DNA of 32,941 nt, taken from NCBI RefSeq assembly GCF_029263665.1, contig NZ_JAJUFQ010000032.1, positions 1 through 32,941 of the forward strand, given 5' to 3'. This DNA comes from Halomonas sp. (GTDB lineage: Bacteria; Pseudomonadota; Gammaproteobacteria; Pseudomonadales; Halomonadaceae). The position numbers and the translations under genes are program-made. A model generated the notes under the pieces. That model did not search any database. It had not been told where the DNA came from and saw only the letters and a list, made by a program, of their open reading frames with translations. Positions 16,507-24,834 of the stretch are shown here, in pieces; position 1 is the stretch's first letter; each line of letters opens with the position of its first letter.

Positions 16507-17223
16507 TCACTCTTCCGCCAGACTGCTTGGCACCTGGCTATAACTGCGCATCGTCTGCTGATTCCAAGTCTCGAAGTGTTGATCCATCGCCTGGCGAGCC
16601 ATCTCACGGTTGCGCGTTTTCACTGCAGCCACAATGGCAACATGAGTTTCGTTGGTCTTTTCCTGGGAAACAGGAGACTGACGAGCCAGCACTCGGCGCT
16701 GATGAAGCACCTTCTTCAGCACCGATGAAAGTCCCTGAAAGATGATCAATATGGCTGGGTTCTTGGCCATGATGGCCAACTGTTCATGGAAATCATAATC
16801 CGCCTGGAGCCCTTCCATCACATCCGTGGAGTTGACGATCTTGTCACATAGCGCTTCCAGGCGATCCAGCTCATGGTCCTGATGATTGGCAGCGGCAGCC
16901 TGTACAATTTCCCGCTCAAACATTTCCCTGGCAGTTTCCAGATGATCCACGGAAATGTAATTGAGCTTGAGCGCCAATTCAAAATACAGCTGAATAAAAA
17001 CTGGCTCAGGCATTTTCAGGAAGGTACCACTTCCCTGCCTGCGTTCGATAAACCCAAGACTGTGCAAGACAGAGAGAACGTTTCTTACTGAAGTTCTGTG
17101 CATATCGAAATGCTCACACAAGGCTCTCTCCGGAGGTAACTTCAAGCGACCATCCTTGGAAAGCTCGGAGACAGACACAAATTCTTTCAGTCTGTCCAAC
17201 AGATTCGGATCAATATCACTCAT
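16507..17223 (-). CDS. GntR-family transcriptional regulator (FCD/FadR type)
   Basis: A 238-residue protein. The winged helix-turn-helix is in the N-terminal 75 residues (LKLPPERALCEHFDMHRTSVRNVL, seen as PPERALCEHFDMHRTSVRN, then SLGFIERRQGSGTFL). The C-terminal all-helical FCD domain carries the acidic metal-site residue in ADYDFHEQLA and a later His in ETHVAIVAAV. The start is set at ATG 17223 (MSDIDPNLL), because the 17 upstream residues look non-coding. It is the last gene of the minus-strand cluster, 54 bp after the SDR gene, and probably senses that pathway's substrate. The TTGGT-NN-ACCAA palindrome at 24819 is a fitting operator. Confidence 0.9.
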   Translation of the reverse strand: MSDIDPNLLDRLKEFVSVSELSKDGRLKLPPERALCEHFDMHRTSVRNVLSVLHSLGFIERRQGSGTFLKMPEPVFIQLYFELALKLNYISVDHLETAREMFEREIVQAAAANHQDHELDRLEALCDKIVNSTDVMEGLQADYDFHEQLAIMAKNPAILIIFQGLSSVLKKVLHQRRVLARQSPVSQEKTNETHVAIVAAVKTRNREMARQAMDQHFETWNQQTMRSYSQVPSSLAEE

Positions 17224-17277
17224 ACCATATATCCAACACTGCCTCTGGCGAGGCGCACAGAGGCAGCATAGCATTAC

Positions 17278-18036
17278 TCAGTGAATGTGCATGCCACCAT
17301 TCACATCAATAGTGGCACCGGTGATATAGCTGGAAAGATCGGATGCCAGGAACAGGAAAGCCTTGGCCACATCTTCCGGAGCACCGAGACGATTGAGCGG
17401 AATGCCTTCCAGGATCTTCTGTTTCATGGCGTCATCCAGCTTGCCCCCAGTGATATCCGTGGCGATCAGGCCAGGAGTCACCGAGTTGACGCGTATTCCA
17501 TGGACACCAAGCTCCCGCGCCATGGCCTTGCCCAGCCCCAGCATCCCAGCCTTGGCTGCACTGTAGTGCGGCCCACCAAAGATTCCACCCCCGCGCTGCG
17601 CAGACACGGACGACGTATTGACAATGGAACCGGATGCCTGCTGTTTCATCTGCGGGGTAACCGCCTGAGACATGTACAGCATTCCCCTCAGATTGACATC
17701 AAGGATCCTGTCATAGTCCTGCGGCTGAATTTCTTCGAATTTCACCGGCTGCGTGATACCCGCATTGTTGACCAGCACATCAATACGGCCAAATTTGTCC
17801 ACGACAGCATCAGCCACCTTCTGGCAGTCTTCCTTGCTGGTGACATTACTTACCATGACAAGACAACGGTTAGTATCGAACAGAGCGCGAACCTCATCAC
17901 AAGCCTGTTCATTGACATCGGTAATCACGATATTGGCACCGTGTTCATAGAACAGTTTTGCGGTACGCAGCCCAATACCATTGAGGCCTGCTGCGCCAGT
18001 GACGATGCACACCCTGTTTTCGAGCAGTTGTGACAT
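17278..18036 (-). CDS. SDR family NAD(P)-dependent oxidoreductase
   Basis: A 252-residue classical SDR. The cofactor motif TGAAGLNGIG (residues 14-23) has an extra residue compared with TGxxxGxG. NNAGIT, the catalytic Ser in NTSSVSAQ and Tyr-Lys in YSAAKAG follow, with the C-terminal ITGATIDVNGG. The GGGIFGGPHYSAAK stretch is a recognisable subfamily feature, but I cannot tie it to a substrate. It starts 2 bp after the TIM-barrel gene stop, with GGAGAT upstream, so it is surely co-expressed. It probably oxidises or reduces a hydroxyl or keto group of the sugar acid handled by the cluster. Confidence 0.88.
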   Translation of the reverse strand: MSQLLENRVCIVTGAAGLNGIGLRTAKLFYEHGANIVITDVNEQACDEVRALFDTNRCLVMVSNVTSKEDCQKVADAVVDKFGRIDVLVNNAGITQPVKFEEIQPQDYDRILDVNLRGMLYMSQAVTPQMKQQASGSIVNTSSVSAQRGGGIFGGPHYSAAKAGMLGLGKAMARELGVHGIRVNSVTPGLIATDITGGKLDDAMKQKILEGIPLNRLGAPEDVAKAFLFLASDLSSYITGATIDVNGGMHIH

Positions 18037-18038
18037 GG

Positions 18039-18878
18039 TTATATCTCCTGTTTTATCGCGTTTATCCAGTCAATAGAGCGTTTGATATTGTTTTCTATCT
18101 CTGTCATTGGCACACAGGAATTCAGGCGCCATGGCTGTGCTTCCGTGTCTCGCCTCAGGCGAAAAGGAAGCTCCAGTGAAAATGGAATGCTTCTGCTGAA
18201 CAGCTCCCTGATCAGTGGCGCTTCGTCGATATCGCCCTCCCCCAGAGAAGTAAAGACAATGCCGTCCTTCACTCTGGAACAGGACTTGATATGGAAGTGG
18301 TCCACGTCTGAAATCGCGGCAAGCGCATCCGTCAGCGGGTCCAGGCTCGAACAATGGGAAAGCAGGTTGCCGACATCGAAGTTGATTCCGAAGTCCCCAG
18401 ACGCCAGGCGCTGCATCAGCGGACGAAGATCACTCGACTTGTCGATAAGATTCGCCACCCTGTTCCCCGGGTTCTCCAGCAGGATGCGAATACCATGGGC
18501 CCGCGCAATGGCAGCCAACTGGTCCGCCTGACTCAGGAAAATGTCGCTGGAAGCCATGGACGCTGCATTGGTGATCACATAACGGGCACCCAACTCGGCA
18601 GCGAACCGGCACCGTGCTTCCAGGCGCTGACAGGCATTGTGCTCACCAAGATCAATGTGACCTGAAAAATACCGGCATTCCTGATTGTGGCGGCGCATCT
18701 CCGCTTGCAGTTCACGCGCATAGGCAACACTGAGATCGTCATCGGTAAAGGCCTCGACATACCCTTCGATGAAAGCGACCTCGACCTGCCTGACACCACA
18801 ACGGGCCAGTGACGAAAATATCTCTTCGAAAGCGTAACCATCATAGGCTGCCGTACTGACAGACACGTAACTAGACAT
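18039..18878 (-). CDS. Sugar phosphate isomerase/epimerase-like TIM-barrel protein
   Basis: A 279-residue xylose-isomerase-like (AP endonuclease 2 fold) protein starting at ATG 18878, which has GGAGAAGG upstream and overlaps the preceding gene by 8 bp. The metal-site residues of the fold are visible: Glu135 in ILLENPGN, Asp168 in INFDVGN, His196 in DHFHIKS and Glu236 in FSLELPFR. Members act as ketose epimerases, hydroxypyruvate or 2-oxo-acid isomerases, and in one case as a 3-oxo-isoapionate decarboxylase. By analogy with otnI beside ltnD, it may isomerise or decarboxylate the oxo-acid made by the neighbouring dehydrogenase. This is inference. Confidence 0.85.
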   Translation of the reverse strand: MSSYVSVSTAAYDGYAFEEIFSSLARCGVRQVEVAFIEGYVEAFTDDDLSVAYARELQAEMRRHNQECRYFSGHIDLGEHNACQRLEARCRFAAELGARYVITNAASMASSDIFLSQADQLAAIARAHGIRILLENPGNRVANLIDKSSDLRPLMQRLASGDFGINFDVGNLLSHCSSLDPLTDALAAISDVDHFHIKSCSRVKDGIVFTSLGEGDIDEAPLIRELFSRSIPFSLELPFRLRRDTEAQPWRLNSCVPMTEIENNIKRSIDWINAIKQEI

Positions 18879-19881
18879 CACCTTCTCCAGCCTGAGCGAT
18901 GACATCCGAATCCTGTTCATTCAACAACCGCTCATTTCCTGACGGCTCATTCAGTAGCTGCCCATTCAACAGTTGCCCATTCAATAACTGCCCATTCAAC
19001 AACTGATAGGTACGAATGACCTGGCTGTCGTCGAGCCGACCTTCACCACGCTCGGAAGAAGCGACAAACGACTGATAGGCAGACTGGGCCAGGGGCGTAT
19101 AAGCCCGCGACTGCCTGGCAGCTTCGCAGACGATGCCAAGATCCTTGCAGAAGATATCGACGGCGCTGGTCACTTCGCCAGGTGGCAGGATCATGCGCGG
19201 GCCGCGGTCATTGATCATCCAGCTGGAAGCAGCAGAGCCTCCGAGCATTCGCACCATCACCTCCAGATCGAGACCATTCTTTTCGGCCAGTGCCAGCGCT
19301 TCGGCCGCCACTGCAATATGTACACCACACAACAGCTGATTGACGGCCTTGAAGGCAGAGCCCTGCCCCACCCGATCACCGGCATGGAAGAGATCACGCC
19401 CCAGCACTTCAAAGGCTCGCTGGCAGGCGGCCAGGGCTTCGGGCTCACCCGCAGACATGATGGTCAGGCTACCGGCCTTGGCTCCCACAACACCGCCGGA
19501 TACCGGCGCATCGACATAGTGCAGGTCGGTGCGCAAGGCCTTGAGGTCGGCGTGAATAGCGGCAGCGTCTCCCGGGGCGATGGTCGACATCTGAATGATG
19601 CAGGCTCCGGGCTTCAGAGCTTCAGCCATGCCCTGGTCAAACAATAACTGCCGTACCTGATCGGCATTGACCACCATGATGAGCAGAGCATCCGCTTCGC
19701 CCAGGCGACGGACGGTATGCGTCAGCGCATCTTCATTTAATGACACATCGCCATCGCGATAGAACGCCTCGACACGACCAGCATCGACATCATAGGGCAG
19801 TACTTCGAAGCCCCCTTCCCGGAGATTGGACGCCATAGGCCAACCCATGGCGCCAAGTCCGGCGAAGACAATCGTTTCCAT
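18871..19881 (-). CDS. LtnD-like NAD(P)-dependent 2-hydroxyacid dehydrogenase with repeat tail
   Basis: A 336-residue beta-hydroxyacid dehydrogenase and close paralogue of ltnD at 8196. It has FAGLGAMGWPMA (residues 6-17), DAPVSGGVVGAKAGSLTIM (as DAPVSGGVVGAK), the catalytic Lys in KAVNQLLCGVHIA, and SAVDIFCKDLGIV aligning with ltnD SAVDIFVKDLNIV. It should oxidise C2 of an aldonic acid. Residues 293-322 are six pentapeptides of the form QLLNG/RLLNE, beyond the normal family end at about 295. The corresponding DNA is a 15-bp tandem repeat. It lies 10 bp after the TRAP large permease with GAGGAAG before the ATG. Confidence 0.9.
   Translation of the reverse strand: METIVFAGLGAMGWPMASNLREGGFEVLPYDVDAGRVEAFYRDGDVSLNEDALTHTVRRLGEADALLIMVVNADQVRQLLFDQGMAEALKPGACIIQMSTIAPGDAAAIHADLKALRTDLHYVDAPVSGGVVGAKAGSLTIMSAGEPEALAACQRAFEVLGRDLFHAGDRVGQGSAFKAVNQLLCGVHIAVAAEALALAEKNGLDLEVMVRMLGGSAASSWMINDRGPRMILPPGEVTSAVDIFCKDLGIVCEAARQSRAYTPLAQSAYQSFVASSERGEGRLDDSQVIRTYQLLNGQLLNGQLLNGQLLNEPSGNERLLNEQDSDVIAQAGEGDV
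18946..19005. repeat. 15-bp coding tandem repeat in the LtnD-like gene
   Basis: Four adjoining 15-bp units (18946, 18961, 18976, 18991), such as CCCATTCAACAACTG, with a fifth degenerate copy at 18915-18929, encode QLLNG-type pentapeptides on the minus strand. Because the unit is a multiple of three, copy changes alter length without a frameshift. Confidence 0.93.
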
Positions 19882-19891
19882 GTCAGCTTCC

Positions 19892-21151
19892 TCAGTAGAT
19901 GATCAGGGCAGGAACGTAGGACACCAGCAGCAACACGATGAGAGCCACCAGATAGAACGGTACGAGCTCCTTGACCACCGTGCCGATCCGCTCCTTGGCA
20001 ATGGCCGAGGCAACAAACAGGGTGGTTCCGATGGGCGGTGTGAACAGGCCGATACTGAGGTTGACGCACATCATGATGCCCAGTTGCACCAGGTCCAGGC
20101 CAATGGCATTGGCAATGGACACCAGGGTCGGGCCCAACAGCAGAATGGCGGCCGGCAGATCCAGGAACATGCCGATGAACAGCAGCAACAGATTAATGGC
20201 CAGAATGATCAACAAGGGATGCTTGAGATACTCCACCGCCCAGTTGGCCACCGCTTGAGGGACGCCACCGGATGTCAGGATATAGCCGATGATATTGGCC
20301 GCCGCGATGATCAGCATGACCACACCGGTGGTGATCACCGTATTGGTGAGAGCCGCCATGACCCGAGCACCCGTCAGGTCCCGATAGAGCAATGCACTGA
20401 CTACGATGGCGTATGCCACGGCGATGATGCTGACCTCAGTGGGCGTCGCAATACCGGCTCGCAGTAGCACCAGGATGAACACTGGCATCATCAGGGCAGG
20501 CAAGGCACCGAGCATGGTCGAACGCACCTGGGCCCGAGTGTATTTCATCTGCAGGCGCGGAAATCCCCTGCGCTTGCCGGTGAAGTAACAGGCCGCCATC
20601 ATGCCGAAGGCCAGCAACAGCGCCGGTATCACCGCCGCGATGAACAGCGAAGCAATGGATGAGTTCGATACCACGGCAAACAGGATCAGTGGAATCGAAG
20701 GCGGCATCAATCCGGCAATCACCGATGAAGAAGACGTCACTGCCGCACCAAAGGCGCCTGGATAACCTTCCCTCTTCTGCCACGGAATCAGCATTGAACC
20801 CAGCGCAGAAGCTTCAGCAACAGAAGAGCCGGATACACCACCGAAGATGGTGGAGCCAACGACGGAGACCTGGCCCAGGCCACCGTGATACTTGCCGACC
20901 AGCATCGAGGCCAGGCCAACCAGTTTCTGCCCCAGCTTGCCGGACATCATCAGGCTGCCGGAAAGGATGAAAAAGGGAATCGCAAGCAAGGGAAAGCTTT
21001 GCGTCGGCTGAAAGATCTTCATCACCGCCATGCTGGATGGCAGGGAGCCAAACACGGAAAGTGCCGCCCAGCCACTGATGACCAAGGAGTACCCCACCGG
21101 CATGGCCAACAGCATGAAAATGATGAAGCCCAGCAACATATTGACGGTCAT
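19892..21151 (-). CDS. dctM: TRAP transporter large permease (DctM family), second system
   Basis: A 419-residue polytopic membrane protein from ATG 21151. GGAGGAAGG upstream and a 4-bp overlap with the small permease support this start, and a longer frame to 21271 is discarded. Family marks include the FFILSGSLMMSGKLG block, PPSIPLILFAVVSNSSIASLF (as PPSIPLILFAVVSNSS), ATPTEVSIIAVAYA and FTPPIGTTLFVASAIA. It forms the channel for the second TRAP importer. The substrate is probably the sugar acid oxidised by the LtnD-like enzyme next door. Confidence 0.95.
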   Translation of the reverse strand: MTVNMLLGFIIFMLLAMPVGYSLVISGWAALSVFGSLPSSMAVMKIFQPTQSFPLLAIPFFILSGSLMMSGKLGQKLVGLASMLVGKYHGGLGQVSVVGSTIFGGVSGSSVAEASALGSMLIPWQKREGYPGAFGAAVTSSSSVIAGLMPPSIPLILFAVVSNSSIASLFIAAVIPALLLAFGMMAACYFTGKRRGFPRLQMKYTRAQVRSTMLGALPALMMPVFILVLLRAGIATPTEVSIIAVAYAIVVSALLYRDLTGARVMAALTNTVITTGVVMLIIAAANIIGYILTSGGVPQAVANWAVEYLKHPLLIILAINLLLLFIGMFLDLPAAILLLGPTLVSIANAIGLDLVQLGIMMCVNLSIGLFTPPIGTTLFVASAIAKERIGTVVKELVPFYLVALIVLLLVSYVPALIIY

Positions 21152-21702
21152 AGCCCTTCCTCCCCATGGGATACCTGGGACTCGGAATGCCCGGCCAGCA
21201 GCAGCCCAATGTTGAGCAACGCCACCACGGCCAAGGCAGCAAAGCCGATCACCACCGACCAGTAAGCCCACGACATGGCAATATGCGTGATGGGCAAGCG
21301 CTGGCCTCCAGCGATTTCAATGACATTCAGGCCATGGAAAGCCATGGTAGAAAAAGCCACCAGCGCCAGGCCATCAACGGCCAGGGTCACGAGAAACCGC
21401 ATGGATGCCGGCAGGCGCGCAACCACGATCTCGACGCCGATGTGCTCATTTCTGGCGGCGGCGGCAACAATGCTGCACATGGTCAACCACGGAAAAAACA
21501 GGTTGGGAACCTCGGCCACCCAGCCAAGATTGGTGGACAGCACATATCTCACGATCACCCCGGCCATCAGTGCCAGAAACATGACCAAAATCGAGACAAT
21601 GGCGCCCCATCTAGCGATCTGATAGATCAGTTGTTTCGAGCTCAGCAACAGTGAAGCGACCGTAGCCACTTCACTGATGCGGCTCTCCTCGGAGAGCTTC
21701 AT
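21148..21702 (-). CDS. dctQ: TRAP transporter small permease (DctQ family), second system
   Basis: A 184-residue protein starting at ATG 21702 with a strong GGGAGG ribosome site. Four membrane segments and the RYVLSTNLGWVAEVPNLFFPWLT region (as RYVLSTNLGWVAEV, then LFFPWLT) are typical of DctQ. A conserved acidic-charged loop NEHIGVEIV follows. It lies 16 bp after the binding-protein gene and overlaps dctM. Confidence 0.92.
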   Translation of the reverse strand: MKLSEESRISEVATVASLLLSSKQLIYQIARWGAIVSILVMFLALMAGVIVRYVLSTNLGWVAEVPNLFFPWLTMCSIVAAAARNEHIGVEIVVARLPASMRFLVTLAVDGLALVAFSTMAFHGLNVIEIAGGQRLPITHIAMSWAYWSVVIGFAALAVVALLNIGLLLAGHSESQVSHGEEGL

Positions 21703-21718
21703 CACAGCAACCTCCCGC

Positions 21719-22696
21719 TCACTGAGCATCACCACGGGCTTCCTTCACGACCAGGTCGACGAGTTCTGGGTACTTCTCCCGCCAGGCGTCATACACACCA
21801 GATGTTGCCTCGATGAAAGCGGGCTTATCGACGTCATTGAACTTGACCCCAGCCTCTTCCATCTTGCCGCGAAGTTCTTCATCCGCCTCGAGCGATGCCT
21901 GGCGATTGAACTCCCCTGCCTGCTCGGCAGCGTCCACAATCACTTCCTGGTATTCAGGCGACAAGGTATCCCAGACCATCTTGCTCATGAGCACAGGCGT
22001 AGATTCATATTTGTGGCCCGTCATGGAGATGTATTTCTGTACTTCATGCAACTTGGATGAGTAGATATTCATCAGCGGATTTTCCTGACCATCTACCACT
22101 CCTTGCTGCAGCGCGATGTATAGTTCAGAAAAGTTCATTGGCGTCGCATTGGCACCAAGAGCTTCGAAGATATCCACCGTCATTTCATCTGGCGGAGTGC
22201 GAATCTTGAGCCCCTTGAGATCCTTAGGCTCAACGATAGGATGTTTGTTATTACTGACATTACGGATGCCGTTATCCCACAGAGCCAGTAATACCAAGCC
22301 CTTCTCTTCCGCCATCTTTTTCAGCTCACCCCCGACCTCTCCATCCATGACCCGCCAGGCATCCGGCAGAGAATCAAACAGGAATGGAAGGCCAAGCACC
22401 GCAAACTGCGGGACCACAGAGGAAGTCGTCCCTTGAGAGTTGGCACTGAATGCCAGGGTCCCCAGACGCATCTGGGTCAGCGCCTCCGCATCATCGCCAT
22501 ATTGCGCATTTCCCCCGACATCAATCTTGATGTCGCCATTGGTCCCTTCCTCCACCAATTGGGCGAACTTCTCTGACGCCTCCCACTTGGGGTTTCCTTC
22601 AGCGGCATTGTGAGCCATCTGAAACGTCTGGGCCGCAAATGCCGATGAACCGACAAGCACTGAGCTGGCAATTAACATACTGCTGATCAATTTCAT
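21719..22696 (-). CDS. dctP: TRAP transporter periplasmic binding protein (DctP family), second system
   Basis: A 325-residue protein. A signal peptide with core LISSMLIASSVLVGSSAFA is cleaved before AQTFQMAHN. The ligand arginine is in GLKIRTPPDEM, and ELYIALQQGVVDGQENPLMNI (as ALQQGVVDGQENP) is the family block. It differs clearly from the first DctP in the pocket region (RTPPDEMTVDIFEALGA against RTMENEVHMAAFKAMGA), so a different ligand is expected. It is separated from the upstream split transketolase by a 237-bp AT-rich gap that may carry a second promoter. Confidence 0.94.
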   Translation of the reverse strand: MKLISSMLIASSVLVGSSAFAAQTFQMAHNAAEGNPKWEASEKFAQLVEEGTNGDIKIDVGGNAQYGDDAEALTQMRLGTLAFSANSQGTTSSVVPQFAVLGLPFLFDSLPDAWRVMDGEVGGELKKMAEEKGLVLLALWDNGIRNVSNNKHPIVEPKDLKGLKIRTPPDEMTVDIFEALGANATPMNFSELYIALQQGVVDGQENPLMNIYSSKLHEVQKYISMTGHKYESTPVLMSKMVWDTLSPEYQEVIVDAAEQAGEFNRQASLEADEELRGKMEEAGVKFNDVDKPAFIEATSGVYDAWREKYPELVDLVVKEARGDAQ

Positions 22697-22933
22697 GACA
22701 GTAGCTCCTATTTTCCACTGCTCTTGTATATTTGTTCTTGAATATCGACCTTGAATACCAACTTGCTATCTACGACAAATCACACCAACTACAGATCAAA
22801 CACACCAGGTTTAAAGCAAGACAACAATTTCAAAGAAAGCACATCACCTATAATTTCAACGAACCATTTATTCTTCTCAATTCCCCTCCAAACGATCACG
22901 ATCCAGCACTTCACATAAAGCGTGATTCAAGCT

Positions 22934-23932
22934 CTATCCTCTGACGGAGTCTTCCACTCTTTTCACGACTTCCTTGGTGGAAATTCCATAGCGGTCATGA
23001 AGCGTAGGCAAGGCACCGGCATCCAGGAATTCATCCGGCAATCCAATCTGTTCGAGATTGGCGTTGAGCTTGTTGCGCATCAGCAGCGCAGCAACAGACT
23101 CGCCCAGGCCACCGATGACGGAATGGTTCTCGGCCACGAAGACAGGCTTGCCTGTGTGGCGACGCACTTCGTCCAGAAGCGTTTGCTCATCCAGAGGCTT
23201 GATGGTCGGACAGTGAACCACCGTCACCTTGATACCTTGTTCCAGCAGCTCATCGGCGGCTTCCACGGCACGCATGGTCATGAGGCCGGAAGAAATGATC
23301 AGTGCGTCTCCGCCATCTATCAGGCGTTTGGCCTTGCCAATTTCAAAGCGATAGCCATCGAATCGATCCAGAACATTGGGCACCTTGCCGCGCAGCAAGC
23401 GCATATAGACGGGGCCATCGAACTCGACCATGGCAGCAACCGATTGCTGAATATCAATCGCGTCACAGGGATCAATGATGGTCAGGTTGGGCATGCCGCG
23501 GAAAATGGCGATGTCTTCCGTGGCCTGGTGGCTCGGACCATAGCCAGTGGTCAGGCCCGGCAGGGCGCAGACGATCTTGACGTTGAGGCGCTCTTCGGCA
23601 ATCGCCATGCAGATGAAATCGTAGGCGCGACGAGAAGCGAACACGCTGTAGGTCGTGAGGAAGGGAATGAAGCCTTCGCGTGCCATGCCCGCGCCAGCGC
23701 TCATCAACAACTGCTCGGCCATTCCCATCTGGTAGAAGCGCTCAGGAAATTCCTGGGCGAAGATATGCAGGTCAGTATATTTACCCAGGTCCGCCGTCAT
23801 CCCGACAATCTTGTTGTTATCGCGTGCGGCTTCCACCAACGCATGTCCGAATGGAGCCGATGTCGTCGGCTGTCCTTCTGCGGCAATGGAGGCAATCATC
23901 GCCGAGGTTTTCAGTTTCTTCTTGGCTGCCAT
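22934..23932 (-). CDS. Split transketolase, C-terminal subunit (pyrimidine-binding and C domains)
   Basis: A 332-residue protein from ATG 23932, with GTGAGGAGAG upstream overlapping the end of the N-subunit gene. It matches the second half of transketolase: the thiamine-activating Glu in MGMAEQLLMSAGAG, TTYSVFASRRAYDFI, the GPSHQATEDIAIFRGMPNLTI block (as GPSHQATEDIAIFRG), and a C domain with VFVAENHSVIGGLG. With the N subunit it should transfer a two-carbon ketol unit using thiamine diphosphate. Split transketolases include the apulose-4-phosphate enzyme. No apulose kinase is seen here, so the substrate is open. Confidence 0.9.
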   Translation of the reverse strand: MAAKKKLKTSAMIASIAAEGQPTTSAPFGHALVEAARDNNKIVGMTADLGKYTDLHIFAQEFPERFYQMGMAEQLLMSAGAGMAREGFIPFLTTYSVFASRRAYDFICMAIAEERLNVKIVCALPGLTTGYGPSHQATEDIAIFRGMPNLTIIDPCDAIDIQQSVAAMVEFDGPVYMRLLRGKVPNVLDRFDGYRFEIGKAKRLIDGGDALIISSGLMTMRAVEAADELLEQGIKVTVVHCPTIKPLDEQTLLDEVRRHTGKPVFVAENHSVIGGLGESVAALLMRNKLNANLEQIGLPDEFLDAGALPTLHDRYGISTKEVVKRVEDSVRG

Positions 23933-23943
23933 CTCTGCTCTCC

Positions 23944-24804
23944 TCACTTGATCCCGTAGACTTCGTCCAGCTGTTCCAGCGCCAGGCTCCACTCGTTTTC
24001 ATCCACACGAATGAAGTGCGTCTTGTCGCGCGTTTCGAGCAGTGGCACACCACGTCCCATCAAGGTGTCGCAGATGATGACTCGGGGTTTGTCGGACGAA
24101 CTGCCAATGGCAGCACTGAAGGCTTGCGCCAACGCGCCAAGGTCGTTGCCATTCACGCGCCAGGTTTCCCAACCGAAAGCGGCCCATTTATCGGCAATTG
24201 GCTCGTAGTTGAGCACAGTTGAAGACTTGTCATCGGCCTGCTGATCGTTCACATCGACAATGGCGATGAGGTTGTTCAACTGCCAATGGCCAGCGGAAGC
24301 CGCCGCCTCCCAGGTAGAACCCTCGTTGAGCTCGCCATCCGACAGCAGGTTGTAAACCAGGGAGGTACTGTTCTTGCGCTTCAGACCCAACGCCATACCG
24401 ACACCGATACCCAGGCCATGCCCCAGAGATCCACCAGTGATCTCCATGCCTGGGGTATAAGCCGCCATTCCCGACATGGGCAGGATGCTGTCATCACTGC
24501 CGTAGTTCTCGATTTCGCTCTCGCTGATGATTCCCGCCTCAATCAATGCGGCATACAGCGCGATGGCGTAATGACCGATGGACAGCAGAAAGCGGTCTCG
24601 GCCTTCCCACTCAGGATCATCGGCCTTGAACTTGAGTGCCTGGAAATAGGCAACGGCCAGCACATCCGCCACACCCAGCGCCTGACCGACATAGCCCTGC
24701 CCCTGCACTTCCCCCATCAGCAATGCATTACGACGAATGCGATAGGCATGCTGCTTCAGCTTTTCAATGTCCTTGGCGTCAGAGTCTGACAACGAGGCAT
24801 TCAT
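23944..24804 (-). CDS. Split transketolase, N-terminal subunit (thiamine diphosphate-binding)
   Basis: A 286-residue protein from ATG 24804 with a GAGGA ribosome site. It shows LLSIGHYAIALY (residues 73-84), GGSLGHGLGIGVGMALG, and the diphosphate/Mg motif with SDGE at 155-158 and Asn186, where classical enzymes have GDG. It pairs with the C subunit encoded 11 bp downstream. It is the first gene of the long minus-strand cluster. A separate full-length-type transketolase gene is at 32345, so this pair is dedicated to the pathway rather than to the pentose phosphate route. Confidence 0.9.
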   Translation of the reverse strand: MNASLSDSDAKDIEKLKQHAYRIRRNALLMGEVQGQGYVGQALGVADVLAVAYFQALKFKADDPEWEGRDRFLLSIGHYAIALYAALIEAGIISESEIENYGSDDSILPMSGMAAYTPGMEITGGSLGHGLGIGVGMALGLKRKNSTSLVYNLLSDGELNEGSTWEAAASAGHWQLNNLIAIVDVNDQQADDKSSTVLNYEPIADKWAAFGWETWRVNGNDLGALAQAFSAAIGSSSDKPRVIICDTLMGRGVPLLETRDKTHFIRVDENEWSLALEQLDEVYGIK

Positions 24805-24818
24805 TGGACATTCCTCTA

Positions 24819-24834
24819 AATTGGTTGACCAATT
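24819..24834. promoter_or_regulatory. GntR/FCD-type operator palindrome
   Basis: AATTGGTTGACCAATT is a 16-bp near-perfect palindrome with the TTGGT-NN-ACCAA core used by FadR/UxuR-type GntR regulators. It lies a few bases from the ribosome site of the first split-transketolase gene, suitable for repression. The GntR/FCD gene at the far end of the same cluster is the likely partner. Confidence 0.75.

Noticed and set aside
17281..18033. 250-residue plus-strand open frame
   Set aside because: Antisense shadow of the SDR gene, nearly coextensive with it.
21151..21271. Longer start for the second TRAP large permease
   Set aside because: The extension overlaps the small permease gene extensively and lacks a ribosome site; ATG 21151 has GGAGGAAGG and a 4-bp overlap.
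22922..23959. 345-residue plus-strand open frame
   Set aside because: Antisense shadow of the split transketolase C subunit; no recognisable domain.
22934..24804. Firm assignment as apulose-4-phosphate transketolase (AptA/AptB)
   Set aside because: The split architecture fits, but no apulose kinase or apiose genes are seen in the window, so the substrate is left open.
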